The notes below the pieces were generated by a model. It searched no databases. It was not told the origin of the DNA and saw only the letters and a program-made list of their open reading frames with translations. A stretch of DNA of 60,692 nt from Massilia atriviolacea (lineage in GTDB: Bacteria; Pseudomonadota; Gammaproteobacteria; Burkholderiales; Burkholderiaceae_D), in assembly GCF_003953935.1 (NCBI RefSeq), contig NZ_RXLQ01000026.1, positions 1 to 60,692 on the forward strand. Reading direction: 5' to 3'. Numbering within the stretch: position 1 is the first letter of the stretch; each line of letters starts with the position of its first letter. The translations under genes were made by a program, and so were the position numbers. This document shows, one piece after another, positions 8,533 to 19,729 of this stretch.

Positions 8533-10736
8533 TCGCACTGAGAATGAATGGCGCCGCGCTGATGGGCACGGTGATCCGCATGGGCGCATTATTGGCTCTG
8601 GCCTTTGGCGCCAGTAACGCCATGGCGCAAGACAACGCGATCGAATCGATCACGGCCAACCAGCAAGGATCGAACGTGGTGGTGAACGTGGCGATGAAAA
8701 ACGCCCCGACCAAGCTGCCGATCGGTTTTTCGATCACCAATCCGACCCGCATCGCCCTCGATTTCGGCGCCACCGTGAATGCCACCGGCAAGACCGCCCA
8801 GGACGTGAACCTGGCCGACGTGCGCGGCATTAACGTGGTCCAGGCCGGCGCCCGCACGCGCCTGGTGCTGAACCTGAAGCGTCCGCTGAACTACGCCACC
8901 GCGATCGACGGCAAGTCGATCATCGTCACCATCGACGGTTCCGGCGGCGTGGCCCAGGCCGTCGACAGCGCCGGCCAGCCGGTCCTGAACGGCGTCTCGT
9001 CGACCTCGGCCCCGTTGCCGCCGCCGGCCGGCGCCAAGCGCCAGGTCTTGCGCGACCTCGATTTCCGCCGCGGCGCGAACGGCGAAGGCCGGGTCGTGGT
9101 CGACCTGCCGAACAGCCAGGTCGCGGTCGACGTGCGCCAGGTGGGCAACACCGTGGTGGTCGATTTCATGAAGACCGGCTTGCCGGAAACCCTGCGCCGG
9201 CGCCTCGACGTGACCGATTTCGGCACCCCGGTGTCGCAGATTACCACCGTCTCGCAAGGCGACAATGTGCGCATGACCGTGGAAGCGCGCGGCCTGTGGG
9301 AACAGACCGTGTACCAGAGCGATACCCAGCTGGTGATCGACGTCAAGCCGATCAAGGAAGATGTCAACAAGCTGACCCAGGGCACCCAGGGTTATCGCGG
9401 CGAGAAAATCTCGTTCAACTTCCAGAACGTGGAAGTGCGCGCGGCGCTGCAGGCGATCGCCGACATTTCGGGCCTGAACATCATCACCAGCGATTCGGTC
9501 AGCGGCAACCTGACCCTGCGCCTGAAGGAAGTGCCATGGGACCAGGCGCTCGACGTGGTGCTGCAAGCGAAGGGCCTGGACATGCGCAAGAACGGTTCGG
9601 TCCTGTGGATCGCGCCCAAGGATGAACTGCTGACCAAGGAAAAGCTGGAACTCGAACAGCGCGCCCAGATCGCCGACCTCGAGCCGCTCAAGTCGGAAAT
9701 CTTCCAGCTCAACTACCAGAAGGCCGACGCCTTCCGCACCGTGTTCGGTATTAATCCCGACGGTTCGCAGAAGGACGATAGCGACAGCAACCGCTCGCGC
9801 GTGCTGTCCAAGCGCGGCAGCGCCGTGATCGACCCGCGCACCAACCAGCTGTTCATCACCGATATCGCGTCGAAACTGGAAGACTTGCGCAAGCTGATCC
9901 AGAAAACCGACGTCGCCTCCAAGCAAGTGCTGATCGAAGCGCGCCTGGTCGAAGCCAATGACGGCTTCAGCCGCAACCTGGGCGCCAAGATCGGCTTCGC
10001 CGACCTGCGCACCCTGCGCGGCGGCGATTCCGGCTACAAGGTGCGCGGCAACGAGCGCATCGCCATCGGCGGCAACCTGGTCGGCATCGGCCAGGTCACC
10101 GGCCAGACTCCGGACACGGGCAATGGCTACACCAATACCACCATGCTGAACCTGCCGGCTGCCAACATCAACGGCAACCCGGCCGCCACGCTGGCCGCCA
10201 GCCTGTTCTCTGCCGCCTCGAACCGCTTCCTGAACCTGGAACTGTCGGCGCTGGAAGCGGACGGCAAGGGCAAGATCATTTCCAGCCCGCGCGTGGTCAC
10301 CGAAGACAAGAACGTGGCCGTGATCGAGCAGGGTATCGAACTGCCGTACGAAAAAGCCACCAGCAGCGGCGCCACCTCGATCGAATGGAAAAAAGCCAAC
10401 CTGCGCCTCGAAGTAACCCCGCAGATCACGCCTGACGGCAACGTCGTGCTGGAAGTGAACGTCAACAAGGATTCCAAGGGCGATGAAACGCGCGCGGGCT
10501 TTGCGATCAACACCCAGCACGTGCAAACCAAGGTGATGGTCGAAAACGGCGGCACCGTCGTGCTGGGCGGTATTTACCAGCAGGCCGAAACCAACAATGT
10601 CACCAAGGTGCCTTTGCTGGGCGACCTGCCGGTCCTTGGCCATCTGTTCAAGAGCACCGCGCGCACCAGCACCAAGACCGAACTGCTGGTCTTCATCACC
10701 CCGAAAATCGTCGCAGATCGCCTGTCGACGCGCTAA
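8529..10736 (+). CDS. pilQ: Type IV pilus secretin PilQ
   Basis: A 735-residue outer-membrane secretin, the pore through which the pilus leaves. The signal peptide ends near AMA-QDN (residue 33). Two AMIN domains (roughly 35-290) bind peptidoglycan. A secretin N0/STN domain (ISFNFQNVEVRAALQ) and an N1 domain follow, then the C-terminal secretin barrel with VVLGGIYQ and PLLGDLPVLGHLFK and the TELLVFITPKIV end. The ATG at 8529 overlaps the pilP stop by two bases, and a GGAG-type site lies just upstream. The length is usual for the family. Confidence 0.96.
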   Translation: MIALRMNGAALMGTVIRMGALLALAFGASNAMAQDNAIESITANQQGSNVVVNVAMKNAPTKLPIGFSITNPTRIALDFGATVNATGKTAQDVNLADVRGINVVQAGARTRLVLNLKRPLNYATAIDGKSIIVTIDGSGGVAQAVDSAGQPVLNGVSSTSAPLPPPAGAKRQVLRDLDFRRGANGEGRVVVDLPNSQVAVDVRQVGNTVVVDFMKTGLPETLRRRLDVTDFGTPVSQITTVSQGDNVRMTVEARGLWEQTVYQSDTQLVIDVKPIKEDVNKLTQGTQGYRGEKISFNFQNVEVRAALQAIADISGLNIITSDSVSGNLTLRLKEVPWDQALDVVLQAKGLDMRKNGSVLWIAPKDELLTKEKLELEQRAQIADLEPLKSEIFQLNYQKADAFRTVFGINPDGSQKDDSDSNRSRVLSKRGSAVIDPRTNQLFITDIASKLEDLRKLIQKTDVASKQVLIEARLVEANDGFSRNLGAKIGFADLRTLRGGDSGYKVRGNERIAIGGNLVGIGQVTGQTPDTGNGYTNTTMLNLPAANINGNPAATLAASLFSAASNRFLNLELSALEADGKGKIISSPRVVTEDKNVAVIEQGIELPYEKATSSGATSIEWKKANLRLEVTPQITPDGNVVLEVNVNKDSKGDETRAGFAINTQHVQTKVMVENGGTVVLGGIYQQAETNNVTKVPLLGDLPVLGHLFKSTARTSTKTELLVFITPKIVADRLSTR

Positions 10737-10764
10737 CACCGAGTTTATTTAATCAGGACTTACC

Positions 10765-12915
10765 ATGCTGCCCACTTATTTACAACGCGCTTTTGCGCAT
10801 CCGGTTCGCTTGCTGACCTGCGTCTCCATGGCCGTGGCCCTGGTAGCCTGCGGCGGCGGCGGGGGCGATCCGGGCGGATCGACCTCGATCACCAATCCGG
10901 GTACCACCCCGGCCGAGCCGAAAATTACCCTGCAACTGGTCGACGCCGAAAACAAGCCGATTACCACCCTTTCCGGCGGCCAGGCCGGCCAGGTAAAAGT
11001 CACCGTGCTCGACAGCAGGGGCAAAGCCGCGCCGAATGAAGTCGTCAAATTCACCGCCGAAGACACCCTGCTGCAGTTCACGCCGGTGTCCGGCACGGCA
11101 CTGACCGACGCCTCGGGCGTGGCGATCATCACCGTCAAACCGGCCAACGCGAACGCGGCCGGCGCCGCCACGATCACCGCCTCGGTCGTCGCCGCCGGCA
11201 AGACGGTCACCGGCGTCATCAACGTGGCAGTCGGCGCGGCGCCGCTGACGCTCGGCACCATCGACTTCGTGCCGAAACGCGAAGGCGAGATCCTGCCGGC
11301 CTTCGGCACCGCCCTGCTGCAAATCCCGGTCACCAGCGGCGGCGTCCCCGCCACCACGGTCACGGGCCTGACCATCAATTCCCTGTGCAGCAACGACGGC
11401 ACCGCCAGCCTGGTGCTCGGCTCGGTGGAAAAAGGCGTGCAGTCGGTCACCTACACCAACAAGGGCTGCCTGCGCGTGACCGACACCATCACCGTGTCGC
11501 TCGGAAACGTCAACCAGACCATCAACATCAATGTCGGCAAGGCCAATATCGGCACGATCCAGTTCGTCGGTTCGGACCTGCAGGGCAGCTCGATCGTCCT
11601 GCGCGGCTCCGGCGGCCTGGGCCGTAAGGAATCGGCCATCCTGACCTTCCGCGTGCTCGACCAGAACAGCATCGGCTTGCCTGGCGTGGACGTGACCTTC
11701 ACCGCGACCACCAACACCGGCGGCCTGATCGTGCAACCGGCCAAGGCCACCTCGGACGCCACCGGCAACGTGACCACCACCGTGGCATCGGGTACGATCC
11801 CGACGCCGGTGCGCGTGGTTGCCCAGGCGACCCGTAACGGGACCACCATCAGCGGCCTGTCCGACAGCCTGATCATTTCGACCGGCCTGCCGATCCAGAA
11901 ATCGATGTCGCTCAGCGCCGACAGCTACAATATCGACGGCCTGAACTACGATTCCGCCACCGCCAAGGTCACCGTCCTGATGGCCGACCAGTACGGCAAT
12001 CCGATCTCCGACAACACGGCGGTCAATTTCGTCACCGAAGGCGGCGCCATCGCGACGCCGGAAGAAGGCGGTTGCAAAACCAAGGGCGGCGGTTGCACGG
12101 TCGACATCAAGAGCCAGGCTTTCCGTCCGATCAACGGCCGCGTGACCGTCATGGCCTACGTCCAGGGTATCGAAGACTTCGTCGATACCAATGGCGATGG
12201 CCTGTACAGCTGCCGGGAGCCGATCCTTGCCAATCCTAAGGACCCAACCCCGTATCGTCCGCTGGTCGACAGCTGCACGGTCGGCACCGGCGAAGGTTTC
12301 AAGGACCAGGGCGATCCTTTCCTCAATACCGGCGACCATGCGATCATTCGCGGCAACCCGGGCGGCGATACGCTGCAACGCAATCCCGTCAAGGACCTTG
12401 ACCGGAAGTACACTCCTGCCAAGGGCGATCTGCCATTCCCGTACAATCGTACGGTCTACAGTGCCGAAGGTAACCAGCAGTGGGGCTTGAACTATATCTG
12501 GCGCGAGACCGAAATCGTCTTCAGCGGCGACGAGCCGACCTTCATTCGCCAGTTCCCCCTCGGCAATGGCCTGTTGCGCGACTGGACGGAGGCCGACGGA
12601 CCGACCTACGTCATCAAGGGCCTGAGCGGCGCCAATTGCTCGAGCCAGGTGCTGTACTTCCGTATCGTCGATGTGAACAACAATCCGCTGCCAAGCGGCA
12701 CCACGGTCACCGCCGTGGAGGCCGACAAGGTTGGGCCGGCATCCATATCGCCGAATACGGTCGGGGCCACCAACCGCCTCGGCGGTACCCAGCACTGGGT
12801 GAACATCAAGGCCGACCAGAACTGCTTGGCAGGCGAATTTGCCATCCGCACCACCACGCCGCGCGGCAAGGGCTTTTCGTCCACCCTCTTCAAGTCGGCT
12901 CCGGCCGCTCCTTGA
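10765..12915 (+). CDS. Ig-like (invasin/Big-type) surface lipoprotein
   Basis: A 716-residue lipoprotein: signal peptide, lipobox LVAC with Cys29, then a glycine run typical of large exported Burkholderiales lipoproteins. Repeated bacterial Ig-like beta domains follow ([20 protein letters not shown] with [17 protein letters not shown]; later [11 protein letters not shown] with [11 protein letters not shown]; later [21 protein letters not shown]). Residues 474-485 ([12 protein letters not shown]) match a full 12-position EF-hand-like calcium loop. Several paired cysteines are present in the C-terminal half. It lies 28 bases after pilQ and its stop overlaps the start of aroK, so it is probably in the pilus operon. 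Its job is unknown; a surface or pilus-associated adhesin or stabiliser is a guess from context. Confidence 0.8.
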   Translation: MLPTYLQRAFAHPVRLLTCVSMAVALVACGGGGGDPGGSTSITNPGTTPAEPKITLQLVDAENKPITTLSGGQAGQVKVTVLDSRGKAAPNEVVKFTAEDTLLQFTPVSGTALTDASGVAIITVKPANANAAGAATITASVVAAGKTVTGVINVAVGAAPLTLGTIDFVPKREGEILPAFGTALLQIPVTSGGVPATTVTGLTINSLCSNDGTASLVLGSVEKGVQSVTYTNKGCLRVTDTITVSLGNVNQTININVGKANIGTIQFVGSDLQGSSIVLRGSGGLGRKESAILTFRVLDQNSIGLPGVDVTFTATTNTGGLIVQPAKATSDATGNVTTTVASGTIPTPVRVVAQATRNGTTISGLSDSLIISTGLPIQKSMSLSADSYNIDGLNYDSATAKVTVLMADQYGNPISDNTAVNFVTEGGAIATPEEGGCKTKGGGCTVDIKSQAFRPINGRVTVMAYVQGIEDFVDTNGDGLYSCREPILANPKDPTPYRPLVDSCTVGTGEGFKDQGDPFLNTGDHAIIRGNPGGDTLQRNPVKDLDRKYTPAKGDLPFPYNRTVYSAEGNQQWGLNYIWRETEIVFSGDEPTFIRQFPLGNGLLRDWTEADGPTYVIKGLSGANCSSQVLYFRIVDVNNNPLPSGTTVTAVEADKVGPASISPNTVGATNRLGGTQHWVNIKADQNCLAGEFAIRTTTPRGKGFSSTLFKSAPAAP

Positions 12916-14594
12916 AGTCGGAGAATATCTTCCTGGTAGGGCTGATGGGGGCCGGCAAGACCACCATCGGCCGCATCCTCGCCAGGAAGCTCGGTAAACG
13001 CTTTGTCGATTCCGACCACGAGATCGAGGCCCGCACCGGCGCCACGATCCCGTGGATCTTCGAAATCGAGGGCGAGGCGAGTTTTCGTCGCCGTGAGGCC
13101 GAGGTCATCCGTGACCTCACGGCGCAGGACGGACTCGTCCTCGCCACCGGCGGCGGGGCCGTGCTCGACCCCGCCAGCCGCGCCTACCTGAAACAACGCG
13201 GCCGCGTGGTCTACCTGCGCGCCAGCGTCAACAGCATCATGCTGCGCACCACCCACGACAAAAGCCGGCCGCTCCTGCAGACGGCCGACCCCCGCAAGAA
13301 ACTCGAAGAATTGACGGCCCAGCGCGAGCCGCTGTACCGCGAGATTGCCGACCTGGTGATCGATACGGGCCGACCTAACGTACAATCGATGGTCCAAACA
13401 ATTCTGACGCAGTTGTCCGCGCTCGGCCCCGCCGCCGCGCGAACGGCGCGTGGATCCACTATGCATACTCTGCACACGCAGCATACATCGCAAGCACCGA
13501 ATACCGATCCCGCGCGGATCTTCCTCAACGTCGACCTGGGCGAACGCAGCTATCCGATCACGATCGGCGCCGGCCTGCTGTCCGACCCGGCGCTGCTCGA
13601 GCGTCACATCGCCGGGCGCAAGGTCGCCATCGTCACCAATACCACCGTGGCCCCGCTGTACCTGGAGCGCGTGGCCGCCCCGCTGCGCGCTTGCGGGCGC
13701 GACGTGCTCGAGATCGTCCTGCCCGACGGCGAACAGTTCAAGAACTGGGACAGCCTGATGACCATCTTCGACGCCCTGTTGGAGCACAGGTGCGATCGCA
13801 AGACCACCCTGGTGGCCCTGGGCGGCGGCGTGATCGGCGACCTGACCGGGTATGCCGCCGCCAGCTACATGCGCGGCGTGCCCTTCGTGCAGATGCCGAC
13901 CACCCTGCTGTCGCAGGTCGACTCCTCGGTGGGCGGCAAGACCGGCATCAACCATCCGCTCGGCAAGAACATGATCGGCGCCTTCTATCAGCCGCGCGCC
14001 GTGCTGGCCGATACCGCGTCGCTGGACACCCTGGCGCCGCGCGAACTGTCGGCCGGGCTGGCCGAAGTGATCAAGCACGGCGCCATCATCGACGCCGCCT
14101 TCTTCGACTGGATCGAAGCGAACATCGGCAAGCTGATGGCGCGCGACCCCGAGGCGCTGGCGCACGCCATTTCGCGCTCCTGCGAAATCAAGGCCGACGT
14201 GGTGCGCCAGGACGAGCGCGAGGGCGGCCTGCGCGCCATCCTCAACTTCGGCCATACCTTCGGCCACGCGATCGAAGCGGGCATGGGCTACGGCGCCTGG
14301 CTGCACGGCGAAGCGGTCGGCTGCGGCATGGTCATGGCGGCCGACCTGTCGCACCGCCTCGGCCTGGTCGACGCGGCCACCGTGGCGCGCATGCGCGCGC
14401 TGGTCGGCGCGGCCGGCCTGCCGACCGTGGCGCCCCATCTGGGCACCGAACGCTGGCTGGAACTGATGGAAGTCGACAAGAAGAACGAAGGCGGCGCCAT
14501 CAAGTTCATCCTGATGAAGCCGCTGGGCAGTCCGAGCATCACCAGCGCCCCGCGCGATCAATTGCTGGCCACCCTGGCCGCCTGCGTCGGCTGA
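12912..14594 (+). CDS. aroKB: Shikimate kinase and 3-dehydroquinate synthase in one continuous frame (AroK-AroB)
   Basis: One 560-codon frame holds two shikimate-pathway enzymes. Residues 1-170 are shikimate kinase: [10 protein letters not shown]-loop at 10-18, DSDHEIE shikimate site, ATGGGAVL and the RPLLQ lid. After a linker of about 25 residues comes dehydroquinate synthase: [11 protein letters not shown] site, [10 protein letters not shown], metal ligands in [19 protein letters not shown] and LHGEAVG. The only sensible aroK start is TTG at 12912, overlapping the preceding TGA; no ATG or GTG precedes the P-loop. An internal ATG at 13461, with a weak GGA site, could also start a separate 377-residue AroB. 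Whether one protein or both forms are made cannot be told from sequence. Confidence 0.85.
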   Translation: MKSENIFLVGLMGAGKTTIGRILARKLGKRFVDSDHEIEARTGATIPWIFEIEGEASFRRREAEVIRDLTAQDGLVLATGGGAVLDPASRAYLKQRGRVVYLRASVNSIMLRTTHDKSRPLLQTADPRKKLEELTAQREPLYREIADLVIDTGRPNVQSMVQTILTQLSALGPAAARTARGSTMHTLHTQHTSQAPNTDPARIFLNVDLGERSYPITIGAGLLSDPALLERHIAGRKVAIVTNTTVAPLYLERVAAPLRACGRDVLEIVLPDGEQFKNWDSLMTIFDALLEHRCDRKTTLVALGGGVIGDLTGYAAASYMRGVPFVQMPTTLLSQVDSSVGGKTGINHPLGKNMIGAFYQPRAVLADTASLDTLAPRELSAGLAEVIKHGAIIDAAFFDWIEANIGKLMARDPEALAHAISRSCEIKADVVRQDEREGGLRAILNFGHTFGHAIEAGMGYGAWLHGEAVGCGMVMAADLSHRLGLVDAATVARMRALVGAAGLPTVAPHLGTERWLELMEVDKKNEGGAIKFILMKPLGSPSITSAPRDQLLATLAACVG

Positions 14595-14595
14595 C

Positions 14596-15732
14596 ATGCA
14601 TCCCGACGCCCACCTCGCCCCGTACGCCGTGCATTCGGAGACGGCGCGCGGCCGGCGCCATCCCGAAACCTCGCACGCCTCGCGCAGCCAGTTCCAGCGC
14701 GACCGCGACCGCATCATCCACTGCTCGGCCTTCCGCCGGCTCGAATACAAGACCCAGGTCTTCCTCAATCACGAGGGCGACATGTTCCGCACGCGCCTGA
14801 CCCACAGCCTGGAAGTGGCGCAGGTCGGGCGTTCCATGGCGCGCAACCTGCGCCTGAACGAAGACCTGGTCGAAGCGCTCGCGCTGGCGCACGACCTCGG
14901 GCACACGCCGTTCGGCCATGTCGGCCAGGATGTGCTCGACGAGTGCATGAAGGACCATGGCGGCTTCGAACACAATCTGCAAAGCCTGCGCGTGGTCGAC
15001 GAACTCGAAGAGCACTACGGCGCTTTCGACGGCCTGAACCTGATGTTCGACACGCGCGAGGGCATCCTCAAGCACTGCTCGCTGACCAATGCCAGATTGC
15101 TCGGCCCCGTGGCGCAGCGCTTCATCGACCGCACCCAGCCCTCGCTGGAAGCGCAGCTGACCAACCTGGCCGACGAAATCGCCTACAACAGCCACGATAT
15201 CGACGACGGCCTGCGTTCGGGCCTGATCACGATCGCGCAGCTGGAGGAAGTCGATTTTTTCGCGCGCCGCTGGCACGATGTGCAGAAGGCGTATCCGGGC
15301 CTGTCGGGCCGGCGCGCCATCTACGAGACCTTGCGCCGCCTGATCACGGTGCTGGCCGACGACCTGATCGAAACGTCCGGCGTGCTGCTGGCCGAAGCCG
15401 CCCCGGCCGACGTCGACGCGGTGCGCGCCGGCGCTCCGCTGATCCGTTTTTCGGACCCGATGCGCAAGGATGCGACGGAGCTCAAGCGCTTCCTGCGCGC
15501 CAACCTGTACCGCCATTTCAAGGTGAACCGGATGCGCGTGAAAGCGAGCCGCATCGTGCGCGAACTGTTCGAGGCCTTCATGGCCGAACCGGTGCTGCTG
15601 CCGCCCGACTACCAGCTCGCTAGCGGCGACCTGACCAGGCAGGCGCGCAAGATCGCCGACTATATCGCCGGCATGACCGACCGCTATGCGATCCGCGAAC
15701 ACCGGCGCATTTTCTCGCTCGACGATCTGTAG
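14596..15732 (+). CDS. dgt: dGTP triphosphohydrolase-like HD-domain protein
   Basis: A 378-residue protein that removes triphosphate from dNTPs. It begins one base after the aroB stop. The HD-domain metal ligands are visible: [12 protein letters not shown] (His70), [13 protein letters not shown] (His99, Asp100) and a later Asp in [16 protein letters not shown]. The [13 protein letters not shown] motif near the N-terminus is typical of the type-2 (shorter) dGTPase-like family, which is allosterically activated by nucleotides. The C-terminal domain ends near the [14 protein letters not shown] tail usual for the family. Placement after aroB is common in Burkholderiales. Confidence 0.93.
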   Translation: MHPDAHLAPYAVHSETARGRRHPETSHASRSQFQRDRDRIIHCSAFRRLEYKTQVFLNHEGDMFRTRLTHSLEVAQVGRSMARNLRLNEDLVEALALAHDLGHTPFGHVGQDVLDECMKDHGGFEHNLQSLRVVDELEEHYGAFDGLNLMFDTREGILKHCSLTNARLLGPVAQRFIDRTQPSLEAQLTNLADEIAYNSHDIDDGLRSGLITIAQLEEVDFFARRWHDVQKAYPGLSGRRAIYETLRRLITVLADDLIETSGVLLAEAAPADVDAVRAGAPLIRFSDPMRKDATELKRFLRANLYRHFKVNRMRVKASRIVRELFEAFMAEPVLLPPDYQLASGDLTRQARKIADYIAGMTDRYAIREHRRIFSLDDL

Positions 15733-15756
15733 CGGGATGTGCCGTTAGCGTTCTCG

Positions 15757-16851
15757 TCAGAACAGGGACGGGGCGCCCAGGTCCTGCAGCAGCTTCTTGA
15801 CCGGCGCCGGCAGCGGCGCGCTGTCGATGCGCGCCAGGTCCCACCACAGGTAGGGCGCGGCCAGCGGGGCGCGCTGCGACAGATTCACTTGGTAGGGCGC
15901 GATGTGCAGCTTGTAGTGCGTGAACACGTGCACCAGCGGCAGCAGCGCCTGGACTTCTTCCACCATGCCGAAGGCGCTGGCCGCCGGCCCCACCGCCTCG
16001 ATCGCGAGCGCGCCGCGCAGCGCATGGCCGTCGACTTCCGGCAGCGACATCAGCCCGCCCCAGATACCGCTCTGCGCGCGCTGTTCGAGCAGCACCTGGC
16101 CGCTGTCGATCACCACCAGCAGGGCGGCCTGCTTCTCGGGAATGGTCTTCTTCGGTTTGCGCACCGGCAGTTCGGCGGTGCGGCCGCTGGCGTAGGCCAC
16201 GCAGCGCCCGCGCAGCGGACAGCGCGTGCAATCGGGCTTGCTGCGGGTGCAGAGCGTGGCGCCCAGGTCCATCAAGCCCTGGGTGTAGGCTTCGATGCCC
16301 TCAAGCGGCAGCAGCGCTTCTGCGCGCTGCCACAAGCCGTCTTCGACCGCCTTCAGGCCCGGAAAGGCATCGATGCCGAACACGCGCGCGAAGACGCGCT
16401 TGACGTTGCCGTCCAAAATGGCGGCGCGCGTGCCGCTCGAAAAGGCGGAAATCGCCGCCGCCGTCGAGCGGCCGATGCCCGGCAGATCGGCCAGCAGCGC
16501 CGGGTCGCTCGGGAAGATGCCGCCGTATTCGTCGACCACGCGCTTGGCGCAGGCGTGCAGGTTGCGTGCGCGCGTGTAGTAGCCAAGGCCGCTCCACTGC
16601 GCCATCACCTCCTCGGAAGGGGCGGCGGCCAGGTCGTGCAGGGTAGGGAAGCGTTCCAGGAAGCGCGCATAGTAGGACAGCACCGCGGCCACCTGGGTTT
16701 GCTGCAGCATGATCTCGGAGAGCCAGATGCGGTAGGCGTCGCGCGTGTTCTGCCAGGGCAGGGCGTGGCGTCCGTGCGACTGTTGCCAGTCGATGACGGC
16801 AGCGGAAAACGAGGGGTCTTCCAGCTGCCCGAACTCGGTCAGCCGTTTCAC
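15757..16851 (-). CDS. mutY: A/G-specific adenine glycosylase MutY
   Basis: A 364-residue DNA repair enzyme that removes adenine paired with 8-oxoguanine. Catalytic Glu is in WLSEIMLQQTQV, the helix-hairpin-helix is LPGIGRSTAAAI, and the catalytic Asp is in AILDGNVKR. The 4Fe-4S ligands follow the C-X6-C-X2-C-X5-C spacing (CTRSKPDCTRCPLRGRC). A NUDIX-like C-terminal domain reads 8-oxoG. The start overlaps the stop of the dynamin-like gene by four bases, making it the last gene of mutM-dynamin-mutY. It is convergent with dgt. Confidence 0.97.
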   Translation of the reverse strand: MKRLTEFGQLEDPSFSAAVIDWQQSHGRHALPWQNTRDAYRIWLSEIMLQQTQVAAVLSYYARFLERFPTLHDLAAAPSEEVMAQWSGLGYYTRARNLHACAKRVVDEYGGIFPSDPALLADLPGIGRSTAAAISAFSSGTRAAILDGNVKRVFARVFGIDAFPGLKAVEDGLWQRAEALLPLEGIEAYTQGLMDLGATLCTRSKPDCTRCPLRGRCVAYASGRTAELPVRKPKKTIPEKQAALLVVIDSGQVLLEQRAQSGIWGGLMSLPEVDGHALRGALAIEAVGPAASAFGMVEEVQALLPLVHVFTHYKLHIAPYQVNLSQRAPLAAPYLWWDLARIDSAPLPAPVKKLLQDLGAPSLF

Positions 16852-18836
16852 GCAGCCGCTTCGAATGCCGCCGCGGTGCTGCGCTGCATGGCCGCTTCCA
16901 CATTGCCCGCCAAATCGTTCAGGCGCCCCTTGACCTTCTCCAGCGCGAACTGGCTCGCTTCAAACGATTCGATCTTCGTTTCCAGGCTGTCGGTGGCATC
17001 GTGGATGCGCTGGATCGACGCCAGACGGTGCTTGAGCTGGTCCTTGTGCTGGCGGATCTGCGCTTCCAGCGGCGACATGATCACCTTCAGCCACGCTTCC
17101 ACGTCGGCGTTGGCGGCGCGGTAGCTGCGCCGCACGCGCGAGGCGATCGAATCGAAGAAGCGCTCGATCACGGCGTCGCGGCTGGTGATGAGCAGGGTCG
17201 TGGTGCCGAACTGCTTGGTGTAGACCTCCTCGATGGCGTCGATCTCCTTGCGGTACTTGTCGAGCGAGAGCGTCATCGGCACGGCCAGGCTGAGGCCATG
17301 CTCGGCCGCGAATTTACGGTACATCATTTCCATCATCTCGCTGATCTCGGCGATCTTGCGGTTCGAGACATCGAGATTGGCGCGCGCTTGGTCGAAGAAG
17401 TGCTTGACCGGGCCGCGGATGCCGGTGGTGACGAAGCGCGATGCCGCCATCGCTTCGCGCACTGCCGCGATTTCCTTGTGCACGATGTCCATGCCGAGCG
17501 TGGTGTAGAGCTCCGTGGACAGGCGCGCGAACACGGCGCGCGTGCCCTGCAGCTTGAACAGGCTGCCGTCGAATTCCTTCTTCTCGACCTCGACGCGGCG
17601 CATCATGTGGGCGATCACGCCCTGGTTCTTGCCGCGCAGGCTTTTCAGTTCCTGCAGCTGCTCGACGATGTCGCGGATGCGCGAACCGATGGTGGCCTGC
17701 TGGATCCCGACCACCGCGTTCAGGTCGTCCGCGAGCTGCTTGCGGATGATGTCCTGCTTGGCCGGAATCAGTTCGTTGAACAGGGCTGCTTCGAGCGCGC
17801 CCAGGCGGCTTTTCTCGAGCAGCGCCATGTCGCCGTTGATCTTGCCGACCAGGGCCTTCTGGGCCGACACCGGGAACACCTGGCGCGGCTCGAGGGCCAG
17901 CATATGGGCCACCGTGGTTTGCTGGCGTTCGATCTCGGCGTCGTTTTCAAGCTCGGTCTTGAGCTCGTCCCACATGGCGTCGATCTTGTTCATGACCACG
18001 ATGCGCCCGGAACCGGCACCGATGTGGGTGCGCCAGACTTCGATGTCGCTCTTGGTCACGCCCGTTTCGGCGGCCAGGATGAACAGCACAGCGTGCGCGT
18101 TCGGAATCAGGTTCAGGGTCAGTTCCGGCTCGGTGCCGATCGCGTTCAGGCCCGGCGTGTCGAGGATGACCAGGCCTTGCTTCAACAGCGGGTGAGGGAA
18201 GTTGATGATCGCGTGGCGCCACAGCGAAATCTCGATCATGCCGTTGTCGTCCAGGGTGGCGGCGACATCCGGGTCGCTCTCGTCGAACAGGCCGTAGCGC
18301 TTCGCTTCCTCGACCTTGACGTGCTTGGTCAGGCTGACCTGCTTGAAGGTTTCGTGCATTTCCTCGCCGGCGTCGAGCGCCAGCGGCAGCACGGTCCAGG
18401 CGGACGGATCGTCGCGGTAGTCGCCGGTCGACAGGTTGCTGGCGCGCGTTTCGATCGGCAGCAGGCGGATGCAGGGCGGAAAGGCCGGGTCGTACATCAG
18501 CTCGGTCGGGCACATGGTGGTGCGGCCGGCCGCCGACGGCAGGATGCGCTGGCCGTAATCGGCAAAGAAGATCGCGTTGATCAGTTCGGATTTGCCGCGA
18601 GAGAATTCCGCCACGAAGGCCACCGACAGGCGGTCGTCGGCCAGGCGCGCCAGCGCGCGCGCGATGCGCTGCTCCGTTGCCGCGTCGGTCAGTTCGGCCG
18701 CATTGACCCATACCTGATACTTTTCCAGCGCCATCGCCACGTCCTGACGCCACGCGCTGTACTGCTCAAAATCTTGCACCATTATGCTCACATTGCCCTC
18801 GCGTACAGGTTCTTGCGAATCCTGCTCGATTGTCAT
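16848..18836 (-). CDS. Dynamin-like large GTPase
   Basis: A 662-residue protein of the bacterial dynamin-like family. The GTPase domain lies in the first half: P-loop AEFSRGKSE (first Gly replaced by Ala, still fitting the general pattern), RTTMCPTEL as switch I, LDTPGLN as G3 and MNKIDAM as G4. The second half is long alpha helix with heptad character, consistent with the dynamin stalk; no clear membrane segment is visible. The ATG at 18836 overlaps the mutM stop (ATGA); another ATG at 18782 has a nearby GAGGGC site and is possible. Bacterial dynamins remodel membranes or chromosomal/phage processes, but the substrate here is unknown. Tight coupling to mutM and mutY suggests co-expression with base excision repair. 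Confidence 0.88.
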   Translation of the reverse strand: MTIEQDSQEPVREGNVSIMVQDFEQYSAWRQDVAMALEKYQVWVNAAELTDAATEQRIARALARLADDRLSVAFVAEFSRGKSELINAIFFADYGQRILPSAAGRTTMCPTELMYDPAFPPCIRLLPIETRASNLSTGDYRDDPSAWTVLPLALDAGEEMHETFKQVSLTKHVKVEEAKRYGLFDESDPDVAATLDDNGMIEISLWRHAIINFPHPLLKQGLVILDTPGLNAIGTEPELTLNLIPNAHAVLFILAAETGVTKSDIEVWRTHIGAGSGRIVVMNKIDAMWDELKTELENDAEIERQQTTVAHMLALEPRQVFPVSAQKALVGKINGDMALLEKSRLGALEAALFNELIPAKQDIIRKQLADDLNAVVGIQQATIGSRIRDIVEQLQELKSLRGKNQGVIAHMMRRVEVEKKEFDGSLFKLQGTRAVFARLSTELYTTLGMDIVHKEIAAVREAMAASRFVTTGIRGPVKHFFDQARANLDVSNRKIAEISEMMEMMYRKFAAEHGLSLAVPMTLSLDKYRKEIDAIEEVYTKQFGTTTLLITSRDAVIERFFDSIASRVRRSYRAANADVEAWLKVIMSPLEAQIRQHKDQLKHRLASIQRIHDATDSLETKIESFEASQFALEKVKGRLNDLAGNVEAAMQRSTAAAFEAAA

Positions 18837-19666
18837 TTTTGACAATTTACACAATAAAAAGTCGACCGCTGTCCCTGCTTGATCTGACGAATCTCTGCCC
18901 CACAGTTGCGGCAAGGCACTCCAGCACGATCATAGACGAAATATGTCTGTTGGAAATAGCCCGATTGCCCATTTACAGCAATAAAGTCACGTAAAGTGCT
19001 GCCCCCTTGCACAATAGCCTCAGACAGGATAAGGCGAATGGCCTCGGCCAGTCTGTTGTAGCGTTCCCGGCCGATGCGCGAGGCCGGGGTTTTCGGGTTG
19101 ATTCCGGCCCGGAACAGGCTCTCGCAGGCGTAGATATTCCCCACGCCGACGACGATATCGCCCGCCAGCAACACCTGCTTGATCGGCGCCGAGCGCCTGC
19201 GCGTCTCGCGGTACAGCAATTCGCCCGAAAAACCGTCTTCCAGCGGCTCGACGCCGAGGCCGCGCAGCAGGATGTGCCGGGCGAGTTCGCCCTCGTCGCC
19301 GGGATGCCACAGCACCGCCCCGAAGCGGCGCGGATCGTTCATGCGCAGCACTTGCGGGCCGGCGTCGCCGCCGACGACCAGGTCGAAATGGTCGTGTTTT
19401 TTCGGTTCCGTGTCCAGCGGCAGCACGCGCAGGTGGCCGGACATGCCCAGGTGAATGATCAGGGTGCCATGATCGAAGGCGATCAGCAAGTATTTACCGC
19501 GCCGCCCCGTGTGCAGGATGCGTTGTCCCGCCAGCAATTCCGACAGGCCGGGCGGAAACGGCCAGCGCAAGCCGTCGCGGCGCGTCAGGACGCTGTCGAC
19601 CACGCGGCCGTCGAGATGGGGCGCGACGCCGCGCCGGGTGACTTCTACTTCGGGCAGTTCAGGCAT
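18833..19666 (-). CDS. mutM: Formamidopyrimidine-DNA glycosylase MutM (Fpg)
   Basis: A 277-residue bifunctional glycosylase/AP lyase acting on 8-oxoG and Fapy lesions. The mature N-terminus is PELPEVEV, with catalytic Pro and Glu directly after the initiator Met, which fixes the start at 19666. The GRRGKYL loop lysine, [12 protein letters not shown] and the H2TH region follow. The C-terminal zinc finger is C-X2-C-X16-C-X2-C. It is the first gene of a three-gene operon with a dynamin-like GTPase and mutY, and is divergent from a TPR lipoprotein gene 100 bases away. Confidence 0.97.
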   Translation of the reverse strand: MPELPEVEVTRRGVAPHLDGRVVDSVLTRRDGLRWPFPPGLSELLAGQRILHTGRRGKYLLIAFDHGTLIIHLGMSGHLRVLPLDTEPKKHDHFDLVVGGDAGPQVLRMNDPRRFGAVLWHPGDEGELARHILLRGLGVEPLEDGFSGELLYRETRRRSAPIKQVLLAGDIVVGVGNIYACESLFRAGINPKTPASRIGRERYNRLAEAIRLILSEAIVQGGSTLRDFIAVNGQSGYFQQTYFVYDRAGVPCRNCGAEIRQIKQGQRSTFYCVNCQK

Positions 19667-19729
19667 GCTTGATAGGAAAAATTCATGTCGGTGAGGCTGA
19701 GGTGGCGTACGCAAAGCGTGGGTTGGGCG

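Noticed and set aside
13461-14594. AroB as a fully separate gene
   Set aside because: Possible as an internal start, but since shikimate kinase has no stop before it, the continuous frame is the simpler annotation; kept as an alternative in that entry.
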